Positions 11,601 through 20,086 of a stretch of DNA of 64,000 nucleotides are shown one piece after another. Position 1 is the stretch's first letter. The number at the start of each line of letters is the position of its first letter. The translations under genes were made by a program, and so were the position numbers. Origin of the DNA: Aureococcus anophagefferens (taxonomy: Eukaryota; Sar; Pelagophyceae; Pelagomonadales; Pelagomonadaceae); NCBI RefSeq assembly GCF_000186865.1, contig NW_008705561.1, forward strand, positions 1,897,336-1,961,335. The letters run 5' to 3'. The notes under the pieces are model-generated. The model was not told the DNA's origin. It did not search any database and saw only the letters and a list, made by a program, of their open reading frames with translations.

Positions 11601-11945
11601 GAGCTGGGCCGCCGCCGCCGCCTCGGCGGCGTCCGCCCGCGCGCCGAGGCCCAGCTGCTTGTCGAGCTCGATCTGCTTGAGCAGGCCCTCGACGAGCGGC
11701 ACCTTGCCCCGCAGCTTGTGCGCGTTGACGACCGACTGGAGGTGCGCGCGCGTGAGGATGACGACCCTCGTCGCCGCCGGGTCCCGGCCCTCCTCGGGGC
11801 CGAGCTCGCGCAGCGCCGCCTCGAGGGCCGTGTCCGCGCCCTGCCCCTGGCACTCGAGGCGCGCGACGTAGGACCGCCAGGGCAGCCCCAGGGACAGGAG
11901 GCTCTCGCGCTCCCCGACGACCGACGCCGAGTTCGCCACCGACAT
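5689..11945 (-). CDS. SPAG17: SPAG17/PF6-like flagellar central-pair apparatus protein, three exons
   Basis: Exons are 11945-8194, 7982-7820 and 7608-5689. Removing two 211-nt introner introns gives 1944 residues, close to SPAG17/PF6 family lengths. The N-terminus (SLGLPWRSYVARLECQGQGA, RVVILTRAHLQSVVNAHKL, VEGLLKQIELDKQLG, then VYILRDYPATLEEASDL) is typical of SPAG17. The middle has acidic and lysine-rich linkers and beta-rich repeats such as DGTTIRVAPDGAVVLVE. The C-terminus (ETYDVVLDVATRGGGRLRVK to VPVTGTVVAGAE) is an MSP/ASPM-Hydin-type Ig domain. PF6 is a C1a projection scaffold needed for flagellar beating, so this alga has or recently had a motile stage (inference). Start chosen at MSVANSASV; in-frame ATGs exist upstream. 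Confidence 0.85.
7601..7819 (-). mobile_element. Introner element B (intron 7609-7819) with 8-bp target-site duplications
   Basis: On the gene strand the element starts CTGTGTGCAAATC and ends GATTTGCACACAG, a perfect 13-bp terminal inverted repeat. It is flanked by GCGAGCTT (5', 7819-7812) and GCGAACTT (3', 7608-7601), one mismatch. The acceptor AG is the last two bases of the element. The donor is the GC that begins the 5' duplication, so splicing restores the uninterrupted codons D-A-N-F-L-R-S. It shares its internal core (AACTTGAGAATTCTCGA, GATTCGGCTGATTTTTGGAC and TCGAAGCAC) with element A. It is AT-richer than the surrounding exons. Confidence 0.9.
7975..8193 (-). mobile_element. Introner element A (intron 7983-8193) with 8-bp target-site duplications
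   Basis: The element body runs from CCGTGTGGAAATC to GAATTCCACGCAG, an imperfect inverted repeat. It is flanked by perfect GCGCGCGG duplications (8193-8186 and 7982-7975). Using the GC of the 5' duplication as donor and the terminal CAG as acceptor keeps the frame: C-G-P-R-A-G-E-V-E-L. It is similar to element B along its whole length, same orientation relative to the gene, 163 bases away. A GT donor four bases inside the element would also be in frame but would add four codons. Confidence 0.9.
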
Positions 11946-12059
11946 GGCCGCCGGTGCCGCGCGCGCGTCGGCTCGACGACGCCGGCAGCCCCAAACGCCG
12001 GCAGCTAGCGCGGCGCGCAAAACTGAGCTGCGGATTCGTGCTGGCAACCCAAACACAAC

Positions 12060-13050
12060 AACAAACTAACGCTGCCACCTTATGGGGCGGCCTTTGGGGG
12101 GCGCGCGGGGGTGCTCCTGCGCGACACCCGATGATGGCGCTCGGCGCGTCGGGTCGGGCGGGCGCTCATGGAGGGGCAGCCCGCTGCGCGCACCGGTTGG
12201 GCTGCGGGGCGCCGCGCGCGGGGACTTCCAGTTCTTGGCCATCGGCGCGGACATCATCTGCGGGTTGGGCGACTGCCGCGCGCGCTCGCCTCGCTTGGAG
12301 GCCTTCGGCGCGAGCCTCGAGGGGAGCTGGGCGGGTTGGCGCCCCCGGTGGCCTCGGCTTGCGGGCTTGGATGTGCCAGCGTCCATTCGTTTCTCTACCT
12401 TCTTGCGTCTGTTCAGGGTGTGCTCCCACGTGCACCTCCTTAGGTTCCGCTTGCGTGCCGCCTTGGGCTGCGCCGCCGCCGCGCGATGATCTTGCTCGCG
12501 CTTTTGCGTCGACGTGCGGCGAGTTCTTCGTCGTCCGCGCCGCGGTATCCTCCTCTTCTGCGTTGGCTCTTCCTCTATTGCAGCCGTCGCTCGCCTCTGC
12601 CTCTGCCGCCGCTGCCGCTGTCGCCTCTGCCCTTTCTGCCGCAGCCGCTGTCGCCTCTATTGCCGCCGCCTCTGCTGCCTCTGCTGCCCGCCTCTGTCTC
12701 TGCCGCCGCCGCCGATGTCGTCTCTGCCTCTGCTTCTGCTCCTGCTGCCGCCTCTGCTCCCGCCCGCTGGCCGGCGAGCGTCCTCTTCGGCGTGCGCCCT
12801 CGGCTAGCCATTCGTGGTCCTGAGGTGAATCGGGCTGGTCCACCCGGAGTTCCTGCCTGCCGGGTGCGGGTGCCCCCGTTCTCAACTTCCCCCGGTCCAC
12901 GGCGAGTACGGTGGGTGTGGCCCTCGAGCCCACTCAGGAGCTGCCGCCCCGCGCCTACTCGCTCTGGTCTCTCCGCGGCCTCCCTACCTCCCTCCCCCGG
13001 CCAAAGGGCGCTCAGTCGAGCGCGCATCCCCTTCAATAACTTGGTCAACC
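12060..13050. other. Low-complexity intergenic region with no supportable gene
   Basis: About 1 kb between the SPAG17 start and the oxygenase relic. From roughly 12590 to 12770 the plus strand is a degenerate CTGCCGCTG/TCTGCC repeat. Composition differs from neighbouring coding DNA, with fewer CG-ending codon runs and more CT and TG. Open frames exist on both strands, but their translations are only Ala/Glu/Arg or Leu/Pro/Ser strings with no recognisable domain. Possibly repeat-derived; I see no gene in it. Confidence 0.5.
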
Positions 13051-13269
13051 CAGCACCACATCGACATCAACATCGTGGGTGAACCTCCGCTCCTCACGGT
13101 TGTGTATGGCATTGGGCTTCGGGACGATGTCTTTTTGGACCTCGTCGGCGCCGTGACCGGCGCCAGGGTCTTTCGCCTCGACGACGCGCTCGGCGCCGCG
13201 TCGATCAACGTCTTCGAACCAGCGTGGGAGCACGCGTGGCACTACGACGAGAGCGAGTACACCTGCTAG
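13051..13269 (+). pseudogene. Truncated 2OG-Fe(II) dioxygenase fragment
   Basis: The frame reads QHHIDINIVGEPPLLT, then LRDDVFLDLVGAVTGARVFR, then INVFEPAWEHAWHYDESEYT, and stops at TAG (13267-13269). The order (conserved His region, hydrophobic helix, then a WHYDE metal-binding HxD) matches the middle of a family of 2OG-Fe(II) oxygenases. The second metal His and the 2OG-binding Arg that should follow are absent. Past the stop the same frame runs straight into the coiled-coil gene at 13273. No start or upstream domain was found, so it is most likely a relic left by a rearrangement; an exon of a rearranged gene is the alternative. Confidence 0.5.
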
Positions 13270-13272
13270 CTG

Positions 13273-16200
13273 ATGGCGCCCATGCGAGCCATGCGCCAGG
13301 CGCCGCGGGCCTGGGACGCGGACTTCGCCGTGCCCGCGGCGGCGCCGGCGCCGCTCCTCGCCAAGGGCGACGCCAAGGGCGACGGCCGCGTGGCGAGCGT
13401 CACCCAGGACCTCTTCAGCGCCTACGCGTCGCGGGCGGCGAGCATGGAGAGCAGCATCGCGGCGCTGACGGGCGACCTCGAGGCGACGCGGCAGCGCGAG
13501 GCCGACGCCGCGGGCGAGCGCGACCGCCTCGACGAGGGCCTGCGGGCCGCGACGCGCGACCTCGAGGACGAGCGCCGCGACGGCCGCGCGGCGCGGCGGC
13601 TCGTCGAGGAGCTCACGTCGGCCCTGCGGCGCAGCGCCTGGGAGGACGACTTCCGCGGCGACGACGACGAGGCGCGGCGCCGCCGCGGCCGCCGCTACGA
13701 CGACGACGACGGCGGCGGCTCGAGCGACGGCTCCGCGGACGATCTGGCGTCGCCGCCGTCGGGCCGCCGCGGCGGCGCCTGGCACACGCCCCAGAAGCCG
13801 TCGCCCCAGCGCCGCGGCGCCGCGCGCTACAAGGCCCTGGGCGCGCGGGCCAAGGCGGCCCTCGACGCGTGGCGAAATCGGCGGGACGCGGCGCTCCTCG
13901 AGGTCCAGGAGGGCCGCGCGGCGATCAAGGCGCGCCAGGCGCAGCTCGACGTCCACGGCGCCGACGACGAGAAGGCGCGGGGGCGCCTGGGCCAGCTGCG
14001 CCTCGCGGCCGCGGAGGCGCTCCAGTGCCTCGAGCGCGGGTCCGCGGCCGCGCGCGGCGGCGACGCCGCGGGCGACGGCGCGGCCCACGACGAGCTCCGG
14101 CGCCAGGTCGGGGGCGCGCGCGACGCCCTCGGCCGCGTCGCGGCGAACCTCAGCCGGGACCTCGCGGACCTCGAGGACCGCGAGGCCGCCGCGCGGCGCC
14201 GGGACCAGGAGCACCTCGACCTCGTCGGCGCGCCCGCGGCGGCCAAGGACGCCGTGGGCCTCGTCGTCGCCGCGGCCAAGGTCGAGATCGCGACGTGGCG
14301 CGGCCGCTGCGCCGACGCGCGGCGGTCCTGCGCGGCCGACGAGGCGCGGCGCAACGTGCTCGCGGAGCAGGTCGGGTCGCTCGAGGCGGAGCGGAGCCGC
14401 GTCGAGGACCTGCGGCGGCGCCAGGACAAGGCGCTCAAGGAGACGACGGAGAACATCGCGAGCGCCAACGAGGCCGCGCGCGCCGCGGCGGCGCGCGCCG
14501 AGGACCGGCGCAAGGCCGCGCTCGCGGAGCACGACGGCGCCGAGGCCGCGAAGAAGGCGCGCGTCGCCGCGGAGTCGGCGCTCGCGGCGTCGTCGAGCCG
14601 CGCGGACCACGCGACGCGCGAGGCCGCGGCGATGGAGGCGCTCCGGGCGTCGCGCGCGGCGCAGGCCGAGGCCGCGCGCGCGGCCGAGGCGGACGCGCGC
14701 GCGCGCGCGGCCGAGGCCGAGGACGACCTGGCCGAGCTCCGGGCGACGCAGGCCGAGCGCCAGAGCTACGTCGACGGCGCCGAGGCCCTGCGGCTCCTGC
14801 GGTTGCAGTCCGCGGACGCGTCGACGGCCGCGGCCGCCGCGGCGCGCGAGGACTACCGGCGCGCGCGCGGCGCGAAGGAGCGCCTCGACCGGCTCGTCGA
14901 CGACAAGGAGCGGGCCATCGCCGCGCGCGACGCCGCGTCCCTCGACCTCGAGCGCAAGCACGTCGAGGCGGCGCGCGCCGCGGACGCGCGGGTCGCCAAG
15001 GTCAAGGACGTCGAGGCGCGCCAGGAGGCCGCGGCGCTCAAGCTCCGCGACGAGCGGCGCGCCCACGAGGAGCGCAAGGCGCAGCTCGAGAGCTGGGAGC
15101 GCGAGCGGCGCGCCGCGCTCGACGCCGAGGCCGCGGAGCACGAGCGCGACGCCGCGGCGTTGGTGGAGATGTCGCGGCTCAACGACGACACCGCGGCCCG
15201 GCTCCGCGACGAGGGCCAGGCGTCGGAACTCCGGGCGCGCGAGCTCCGCCAGGAGATCGACGGCGCGCGCGCGGCGTCCGCGGCGCTCGACGCCCAGCGG
15301 CGGCGCGCCGCGGACGCGGGCGCCGCGGGCGCGGCCGCGCGCGCGGCGCTGGCCGACGCGACCGCCCGCGCCGCGGACCACCTCGAGGTCTGCGCCGCCG
15401 TGCGCGAGGCCCTGCTCGCGAGCGCCGAGAGCGCGGACACGCGCACGGAGGCCCTGGACGCGCGCGAGGCGCGCCTGAGCCGCGCGTACGCGGGCGAGGT
15501 CGGGGGCCTCGCGGCGCGCAAGGCCGTCGCGGACCGCGTCGTCGCCGAGGCGGCCGCTGCCGACCGCACGTCCCACGACCTCATGAAGGCCCTCGAGTCG
15601 CGGGAGCGCGCCTGCGGCGCCGTCGCGGAGGCCCTCGCGGCGTCCGGCGACGCGGCGGCGAGGGCGGAGGCGGACCTCGCGAGGCGCCGGGCCGCCGCCG
15701 ACGCGCTCGAGGCCGAGCTCCAGGGCGCCGCCGAGGCGGCCGTGGACGCGGCGCAGCGCGCGGGCGCCGTGAGCGAGACGAAGGAGGCCGCGGCCGCGGA
15801 TCGCCGCGCGCGCGCGGACGCGGCAATCGAGGAGGCCGCGGCCGCGTCGCGCGACGCCGCGGCGCTCACGCAGGCCGCCGTCGACCGCGAGTCGGAGGCG
15901 AAAGCGGGGCGGGACCGCTGCGACGCCCTCGAGCAGGACCTGCGGCGCCAGCTCGACGACGCGCGGCGCGACGGCGCGGCGGCGCGGAAGAAGCGCGACG
16001 CGGCCGCGGCGGCCTCCGCGGACAGGATCGCCGCGGCCGACGCCGCGGCGTCCGCGCGGCGCGCCGCCGAGGAGTCGGCGCGGCGCTGCCTGGACCGGGA
16101 CCGCGCGGAGTTCGAGGAGCGCGCCGCGCGCGCGTCCGCGGCCGAGGAGCGCATGCGCGAGGACCTCGAGGCCTGGGAGCAGCGGCGCGACGAGGAGGAG

Positions 16201-18174
16201 AGGCTGCGGGCCGAGGCCGAGCGCGAGCTCCTCGACATCGCGTCCGAGGCCGCGCTCGCGCGCGAGGCCTACGCGGGCGTCGCCGACGCGGCGACGGCCG
16301 CTCGCGCGGCGAAGAACGCGCTCGTCCTCGAGGCGGAGCGCGCGTGGCAGTACGCGGCGACGACGCGGCGCAGCGTCGAGGCCAAGGCCGCGGCGGAGAC
16401 GGCCGACGCCGCGCGGCGGCGCGAGGACGACGACGCGTCGCGCGAGCGGGCGCTCGACGAGCTCGCGCGGACGCTCGCGAATACGGAGGCGAACATGCGG
16501 CGGCGCCTCGACGAGGACCGCGCGAGGATGGAGCAGGCGTCGACGGCCGCCGCGCGGTCCATCGCCGAGAGCAAGCGCCGCGCGGACGCGGAGGAGGCGC
16601 GCTTCGAAGCCGCCAAGGACGCGCTCGAGGCCGCGACGTTCCGCGTCCGCGAGGCCGAGGCCGCCGCGGCCAAGGCCGAGGCCCGGGCCGACAAGGTGCA
16701 GGCCGACGCCGCCGCCGCGCGCGACGCCGCGGCGAAGATGAGGCGCGACGCCGAGGGCGACGCGGCCGCGGCCGCGGAGCGGAAGCTCAAGGGCGCGCGC
16801 GAGGTCTCCGAGGCCGTGAAGCGCGCCGCGGCCAAGGGCAAGAAGGCCGAGGCGGAGGTCGCCCGGGCCGCGGAGAAGGCCGACGCCGCCTGGGCCGACG
16901 CCGCGCGCGACCGCGGCAAGCGCGACAAGGCCGAGAAGGCGCGGAGGGACGCCGAGGCGGACCGCGACGCCTGGCGGGCCCAGGCCGAGGCGACCAAGGC
17001 GAAGAACGGCGCGCTCGTGCGCCAGTGCCGGGCCCGCGACGCCCAGGTCAAGGGCGCCGAGGCCGCGGCGGCCGCCGCGCGCGACCGCGCCGAGACCGCG
17101 GAGGTGAGCTATAGAGCGGCGGACGCGCGGCGGGCCTACGAGTGCCGCGAGGCCGCGTTCCTCGCGCGCACGGCCGCCGACGGCGCCGCCGCGGAGCGGA
17201 AGCGGCGCAAGCTCGCCGACGACGCGGCCGCGGCGCTCGAGCGCGAGTGCCGCGACGCCGTCGCCGCGGCCGCCGCCGCCGCGGCCGCGGCCGCGGCCGC
17301 GGCGAAGCGCGACCACGACGCGGCGCTGGGCGAGGCCAAAGCCCGCGTCGAGGCGGCGCTCCGCGACGCCGACGAGGCCGCGCGCAACGCGGACCGGTCC
17401 GCGTCGGACGCGCGGCTCGCGCTCGAGCGCGAGCGGCACAAGATCCTCCTGGGCTTCGACGCCGTGCGCAAGGACCTGAACCGCCAGCGCGAGGCCCTCG
17501 AGGAGGAGAAGGCCACCTTCGTCGTCTCGCAGGCCGAGCTCGTCGTCCGCGGCGAGGAGGCGGCCGAGGCGCTCAAGTCGACGAAGCGGCGGCTCGACGG
17601 CGACCGGGCCGCGCTCGAGGCCGCGGCGTCCGACGCGGCCTACCGCGCGGTCCACGACCTCGAGCGGTCGCGGCGCGGCGCGCCCCACGGGCTCCTCGAC
17701 ACGCCCGTGCCGGGGAGCGCCGCGCGGCCGGCCCGCCGCGGCCCGCCGCGGGGCCTGTTCTCCGCGTCGCCGCGCGACGACGAGTCCGACGGCCCGGACT
17801 ACGGGCCCGCGTCGTCGCCGGAGCCCTCGCGGGGCGCGCCGACGCCCGGCCGCGCGCCGCCGCGCGACCTCTCGCCCCTCGCGGCGCCCTTCCCGAGCCC
17901 GCGGCGCGGCGGCGGCGGCGACGACGCGTCGTCGACGCGCGCGCGGCCTCCGAGCGCCGACGGGGGCGACCACGACGACTGGGCCAGCGCCCAGATCGCC
18001 GACGACCACTTCCGCGCCGCGGGCCTCGCGCGCGGCTGCAAGGCGCTCCTCGCGCGCGCGAACCGGCGCCGCGTCGACCGCGCGGCCGCCGCCATCGGCG
18101 ACCGCGGCCGCCTGCGCGCGGCCCTCGCGGTCTGGGCCGAGCCGCCGCCCCTGCCCTGGGCGCGGTCGCCCTAG
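13273..18174 (+). CDS. Giant coiled-coil protein (1633 residues)
   Basis: One uninterrupted frame. After a short N-terminus with a possibly conserved helix (VTQDLFSAYASRAASMESSI), residues about 60-1450 are nearly continuous heptad-type helix rich in Ala, Arg, Glu and Asp. A short Asp/Gly/Ser-rich break near residue 150 carries a PSPQRRG segment. The C-terminal 180 residues are Pro/Ser-rich and end in a helical module (LARGCKALLARANRRRVDRA, LRAALAVWAE) reminiscent of Sfi1-type or centrosomal helical repeats. Likely a structural cytoskeletal, basal-body or centrosome scaffold (inference). The antisense frame is also open for most of this length, a by-product of codon composition. Start: the first ATG after the oxygenase relic; ATGs at 13285 and 13294 are alternatives. 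Confidence 0.8.
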   Translation: MAPMRAMRQAPRAWDADFAVPAAAPAPLLAKGDAKGDGRVASVTQDLFSAYASRAASMESSIAALTGDLEATRQREADAAGERDRLDEGLRAATRDLEDERRDGRAARRLVEELTSALRRSAWEDDFRGDDDEARRRRGRRYDDDDGGGSSDGSADDLASPPSGRRGGAWHTPQKPSPQRRGAARYKALGARAKAALDAWRNRRDAALLEVQEGRAAIKARQAQLDVHGADDEKARGRLGQLRLAAAEALQCLERGSAAARGGDAAGDGAAHDELRRQVGGARDALGRVAANLSRDLADLEDREAAARRRDQEHLDLVGAPAAAKDAVGLVVAAAKVEIATWRGRCADARRSCAADEARRNVLAEQVGSLEAERSRVEDLRRRQDKALKETTENIASANEAARAAAARAEDRRKAALAEHDGAEAAKKARVAAESALAASSSRADHATREAAAMEALRASRAAQAEAARAAEADARARAAEAEDDLAELRATQAERQSYVDGAEALRLLRLQSADASTAAAAAAREDYRRARGAKERLDRLVDDKERAIAARDAASLDLERKHVEAARAADARVAKVKDVEARQEAAALKLRDERRAHEERKAQLESWERERRAALDAEAAEHERDAAALVEMSRLNDDTAARLRDEGQASELRARELRQEIDGARAASAALDAQRRRAADAGAAGAAARAALADATARAADHLEVCAAVREALLASAESADTRTEALDAREARLSRAYAGEVGGLAARKAVADRVVAEAAAADRTSHDLMKALESRERACGAVAEALAASGDAAARAEADLARRRAAADALEAELQGAAEAAVDAAQRAGAVSETKEAAAADRRARADAAIEEAAAASRDAAALTQAAVDRESEAKAGRDRCDALEQDLRRQLDDARRDGAAARKKRDAAAAASADRIAAADAAASARRAAEESARRCLDRDRAEFEERAARASAAEERMREDLEAWEQRRDEEERLRAEAERELLDIASEAALAREAYAGVADAATAARAAKNALVLEAERAWQYAATTRRSVEAKAAAETADAARRREDDDASRERALDELARTLANTEANMRRRLDEDRARMEQASTAAARSIAESKRRADAEEARFEAAKDALEAATFRVREAEAAAAKAEARADKVQADAAAARDAAAKMRRDAEGDAAAAAERKLKGAREVSEAVKRAAAKGKKAEAEVARAAEKADAAWADAARDRGKRDKAEKARRDAEADRDAWRAQAEATKAKNGALVRQCRARDAQVKGAEAAAAAARDRAETAEVSYRAADARRAYECREAAFLARTAADGAAAERKRRKLADDAAAALERECRDAVAAAAAAAAAAAAAAKRDHDAALGEAKARVEAALRDADEAARNADRSASDARLALERERHKILLGFDAVRKDLNRQREALEEEKATFVVSQAELVVRGEEAAEALKSTKRRLDGDRAALEAAASDAAYRAVHDLERSRRGAPHGLLDTPVPGSAARPARRGPPRGLFSASPRDDESDGPDYGPASSPEPSRGAPTPGRAPPRDLSPLAAPFPSPRRGGGGDDASSTRARPPSADGGDHDDWASAQIADDHFRAAGLARGCKALLARANRRRVDRAAAAIGDRGRLRAALAVWAEPPPLPWARSP

Positions 18175-18328
18175 TAATCGAACGACCTCGGTCTTAGGTT
18201 TTTTGCGGTCCGTTGGCTGCAGCGAGTTCAATTGAAGTCATCATAAAAACATGTTTTGCGGTTTCCTTCGGATCGGCACCGGGGCTGCCCGCCAACCCGC
18301 GCGGCACCTCGTCGGAAGAGCGGGCGCC

Positions 18329-18952
18329 ATGAGCAGCTCCGCGTCGCGGGAGCGGGCGAGTTCGCTCGCGGCGCTGTCGTCGGACGTGGCGGCGGGCGCG
18401 CCGGCGACGGCGTCGCCGAAGAACGGCCGGCGGTCCGTCATGGGCGTGCCCCGCGTGACGAAGATTCCGAGCTTCCGGCGGTCGTCGAGCGGCAAGATGT
18501 CGAAGCGGCGCGACGTGCCCGCGGGCGAGCTCGCGGGCCCGACGCGCAAGGCCGGCGCGACCTACGCGCCCGAGGAGCTCGAGCCGGCCCAGCCCGCCGC
18601 GGCCGCCGCGGCGCCGCGCAAGCCCGCGCCGCGGCTCAAGCCCGCGGCGCTCGACGGGCCCCTCGAGGACCACCCGGAGCACTCCTTCTGGGAGGAGTCG
18701 CTCGAGAACGGCGCGCGGTCCACGGACACGTTCTTCGACGGCACCGCGACCTACAACCGGCGCCGCTTCGACAGCGGGGAGCGCGGCGACCGTCTTGAGG
18801 CGAAGCGGAGGAGCGGCGCGGGCACGCCGCCGTCGGTCCTCGGGCCCCTGGGCTACTTCTGCGCCTGCGCGCCGACGGACGAGAACGTCGACGAGCGGCC
18901 GGGCTACATCTGCGCGCCGCCGACCGGGGGCGACCGGCGGGCCTACGACTGA
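18329..18952 (+). CDS. Unrecognised Ser/Ala/Pro-rich protein (207 residues)
   Basis: I do not recognise a family. The start at MSSSASRERASS is preferred over the further ATG at 18251, because the intervening segment looks like untranslated leader. The N-terminal half is basic and low-complexity. The C-terminal half has more specific sequence: DHPEHSFWEESLENGARSTD, TFFDGTATYNRRRFDSGER and GYFCACAPTDENVDERPGYI, with a few Cys. No signal peptide or membrane segment. It lies about 150 bases after the coiled-coil gene and ends 16 bases before the convergent gene. Confidence 0.6.
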   Translation: MSSSASRERASSLAALSSDVAAGAPATASPKNGRRSVMGVPRVTKIPSFRRSSSGKMSKRRDVPAGELAGPTRKAGATYAPEELEPAQPAAAAAAPRKPAPRLKPAALDGPLEDHPEHSFWEESLENGARSTDTFFDGTATYNRRRFDSGERGDRLEAKRRSGAGTPPSVLGPLGYFCACAPTDENVDERPGYICAPPTGGDRRAYD

Positions 18953-18967
18953 GAGCGGGTGGCGTCC

Positions 18968-19951
18968 TTACCTCCTCGGCGGCGGCGCGAGGGTGAAGAG
19001 CGCGAGGAGCGTCGTCGCGGAGAACGCGCGCGGGTCGTCGCGGTAGACGTCGTCGAGGAGGAACTCGTCGAAGCCGTGGGGCGTCGGCGCGGCGCACGTC
19101 GCGCCGCGGAGCGCGAAGTAGCGCGCGAGCGCGAGGGCGCAGAAGTCCGGGTGCCAGGAGACGCCGCGCTCCTCGAGGACGCTGTCCGGTAGGATCGACG
19201 CCGCGCCGTCGAGCGACGCGCTCACCTTGACCTCGTAGCCGTCGCGGTAGTCCTCCGCGGCCTCGCCGAGGCCCCCCTGCTCGAACGCGAGCTTCGCGCT
19301 CGAAACGTAGCCGGATTCCTTGAAAAATCGCAGCACGTCCTCGGCGCCGCCGACGATCTTCGCGAGCGACGGCTCCGGCGCGGCGGGGACGTTCGCCAGC
19401 GCGAGGAGCGCGTCGCCGACGGCCGCGCAGTAGGCCGCGCGGCTCCCGCGGTCGGAGAGGCGCTCCGATGCCTCGGCGAAGAGGGCGAGCATGTCCGCGC
19501 CGAGCGCGTCCGTCGTCGCTCCGAGGTCGAGGTCCCGGGCGGCTCTCGCGGCGAGCGCCTTGCGCTCCGCGGGCGCGCGCGCGGCGGCGGACGCGCGCAC
19601 GGCGGCGACGTTCGCGTCGTTCGCGGCGGCGGCGATGGCCTTCGTCGCCGCGGACGAGATGGCGTCGGCGAAAGCGGGGGACACGGCGCGCGGCGCGGCG
19701 GCGACGGGCGCGACCCTGGCTTGCCGCGCGGCGAACACGTCGGGAGACGTGCCGCGCAGCTTGTTCAGCGCCGACTTCGCGTAGTACTCGGCGTCGAGCT
19801 CGGCGGCGCCGCGCGCGGCGTTGCCTGGCCGGGTGAGCGCCAGCGACGACGCGGCGGCGGCGGCGCGGCCGGCGAGCGCTCGGCGCGTCGCCGTGCGTTT
19901 GAGAGCGCTCGTGGTGGCGCAAATCGAGATGAGCAGCAGCAGGCGTGGCAT
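18968..19951 (-). CDS. Probable plastid-targeted protein of unknown function
   Basis: The N-terminus MPRLLLLISICATTSALKRT is a signal peptide followed by a basic Ser/Ala segment, the bipartite plastid presequence expected in stramenopile algae. The frame is open further upstream to 19987, with ATGs at 19987, 19960 and 19951. The mature part is about 290 residues and mostly helical: an Ala-rich first half, then KIVGGAEDVLRFFKESGYVS, SWHPDFCALALARYFALRG and FDEFLLDDVYRDDPRAFSAT. No family recognised. Plastid location is inferred from the presequence only. Confidence 0.6.
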   Translation of the reverse strand: MPRLLLLISICATTSALKRTATRRALAGRAAAAASSLALTRPGNAARGAAELDAEYYAKSALNKLRGTSPDVFAARQARVAPVAAAPRAVSPAFADAISSAATKAIAAAANDANVAAVRASAAARAPAERKALAARAARDLDLGATTDALGADMLALFAEASERLSDRGSRAAYCAAVGDALLALANVPAAPEPSLAKIVGGAEDVLRFFKESGYVSSAKLAFEQGGLGEAAEDYRDGYEVKVSASLDGAASILPDSVLEERGVSWHPDFCALALARYFALRGATCAAPTPHGFDEFLLDDVYRDDPRAFSATTLLALFTLAPPPRR

Positions 19952-20086
19952 GCGCGTCATGTTGCGTCTCGAAACGGCTGCGAGCATTGCTATGGTGCGG
20001 TTACAGGGGCGTGTGAGTCAGCTTGACGAGACTGTCGATGCGGCCGAGTGCCGTCGAGCTGAAGCTCGCTGCCTCGCCGTGCTGCA

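Noticed and set aside
13045..18231. A 1728-codon open frame on the minus strand
   Set aside because: It is the exact antisense of the coiled-coil gene. Its translation is Arg/Val/Leu/Gly noise, explained by the GC-rich, CG-ending codons of the sense gene.
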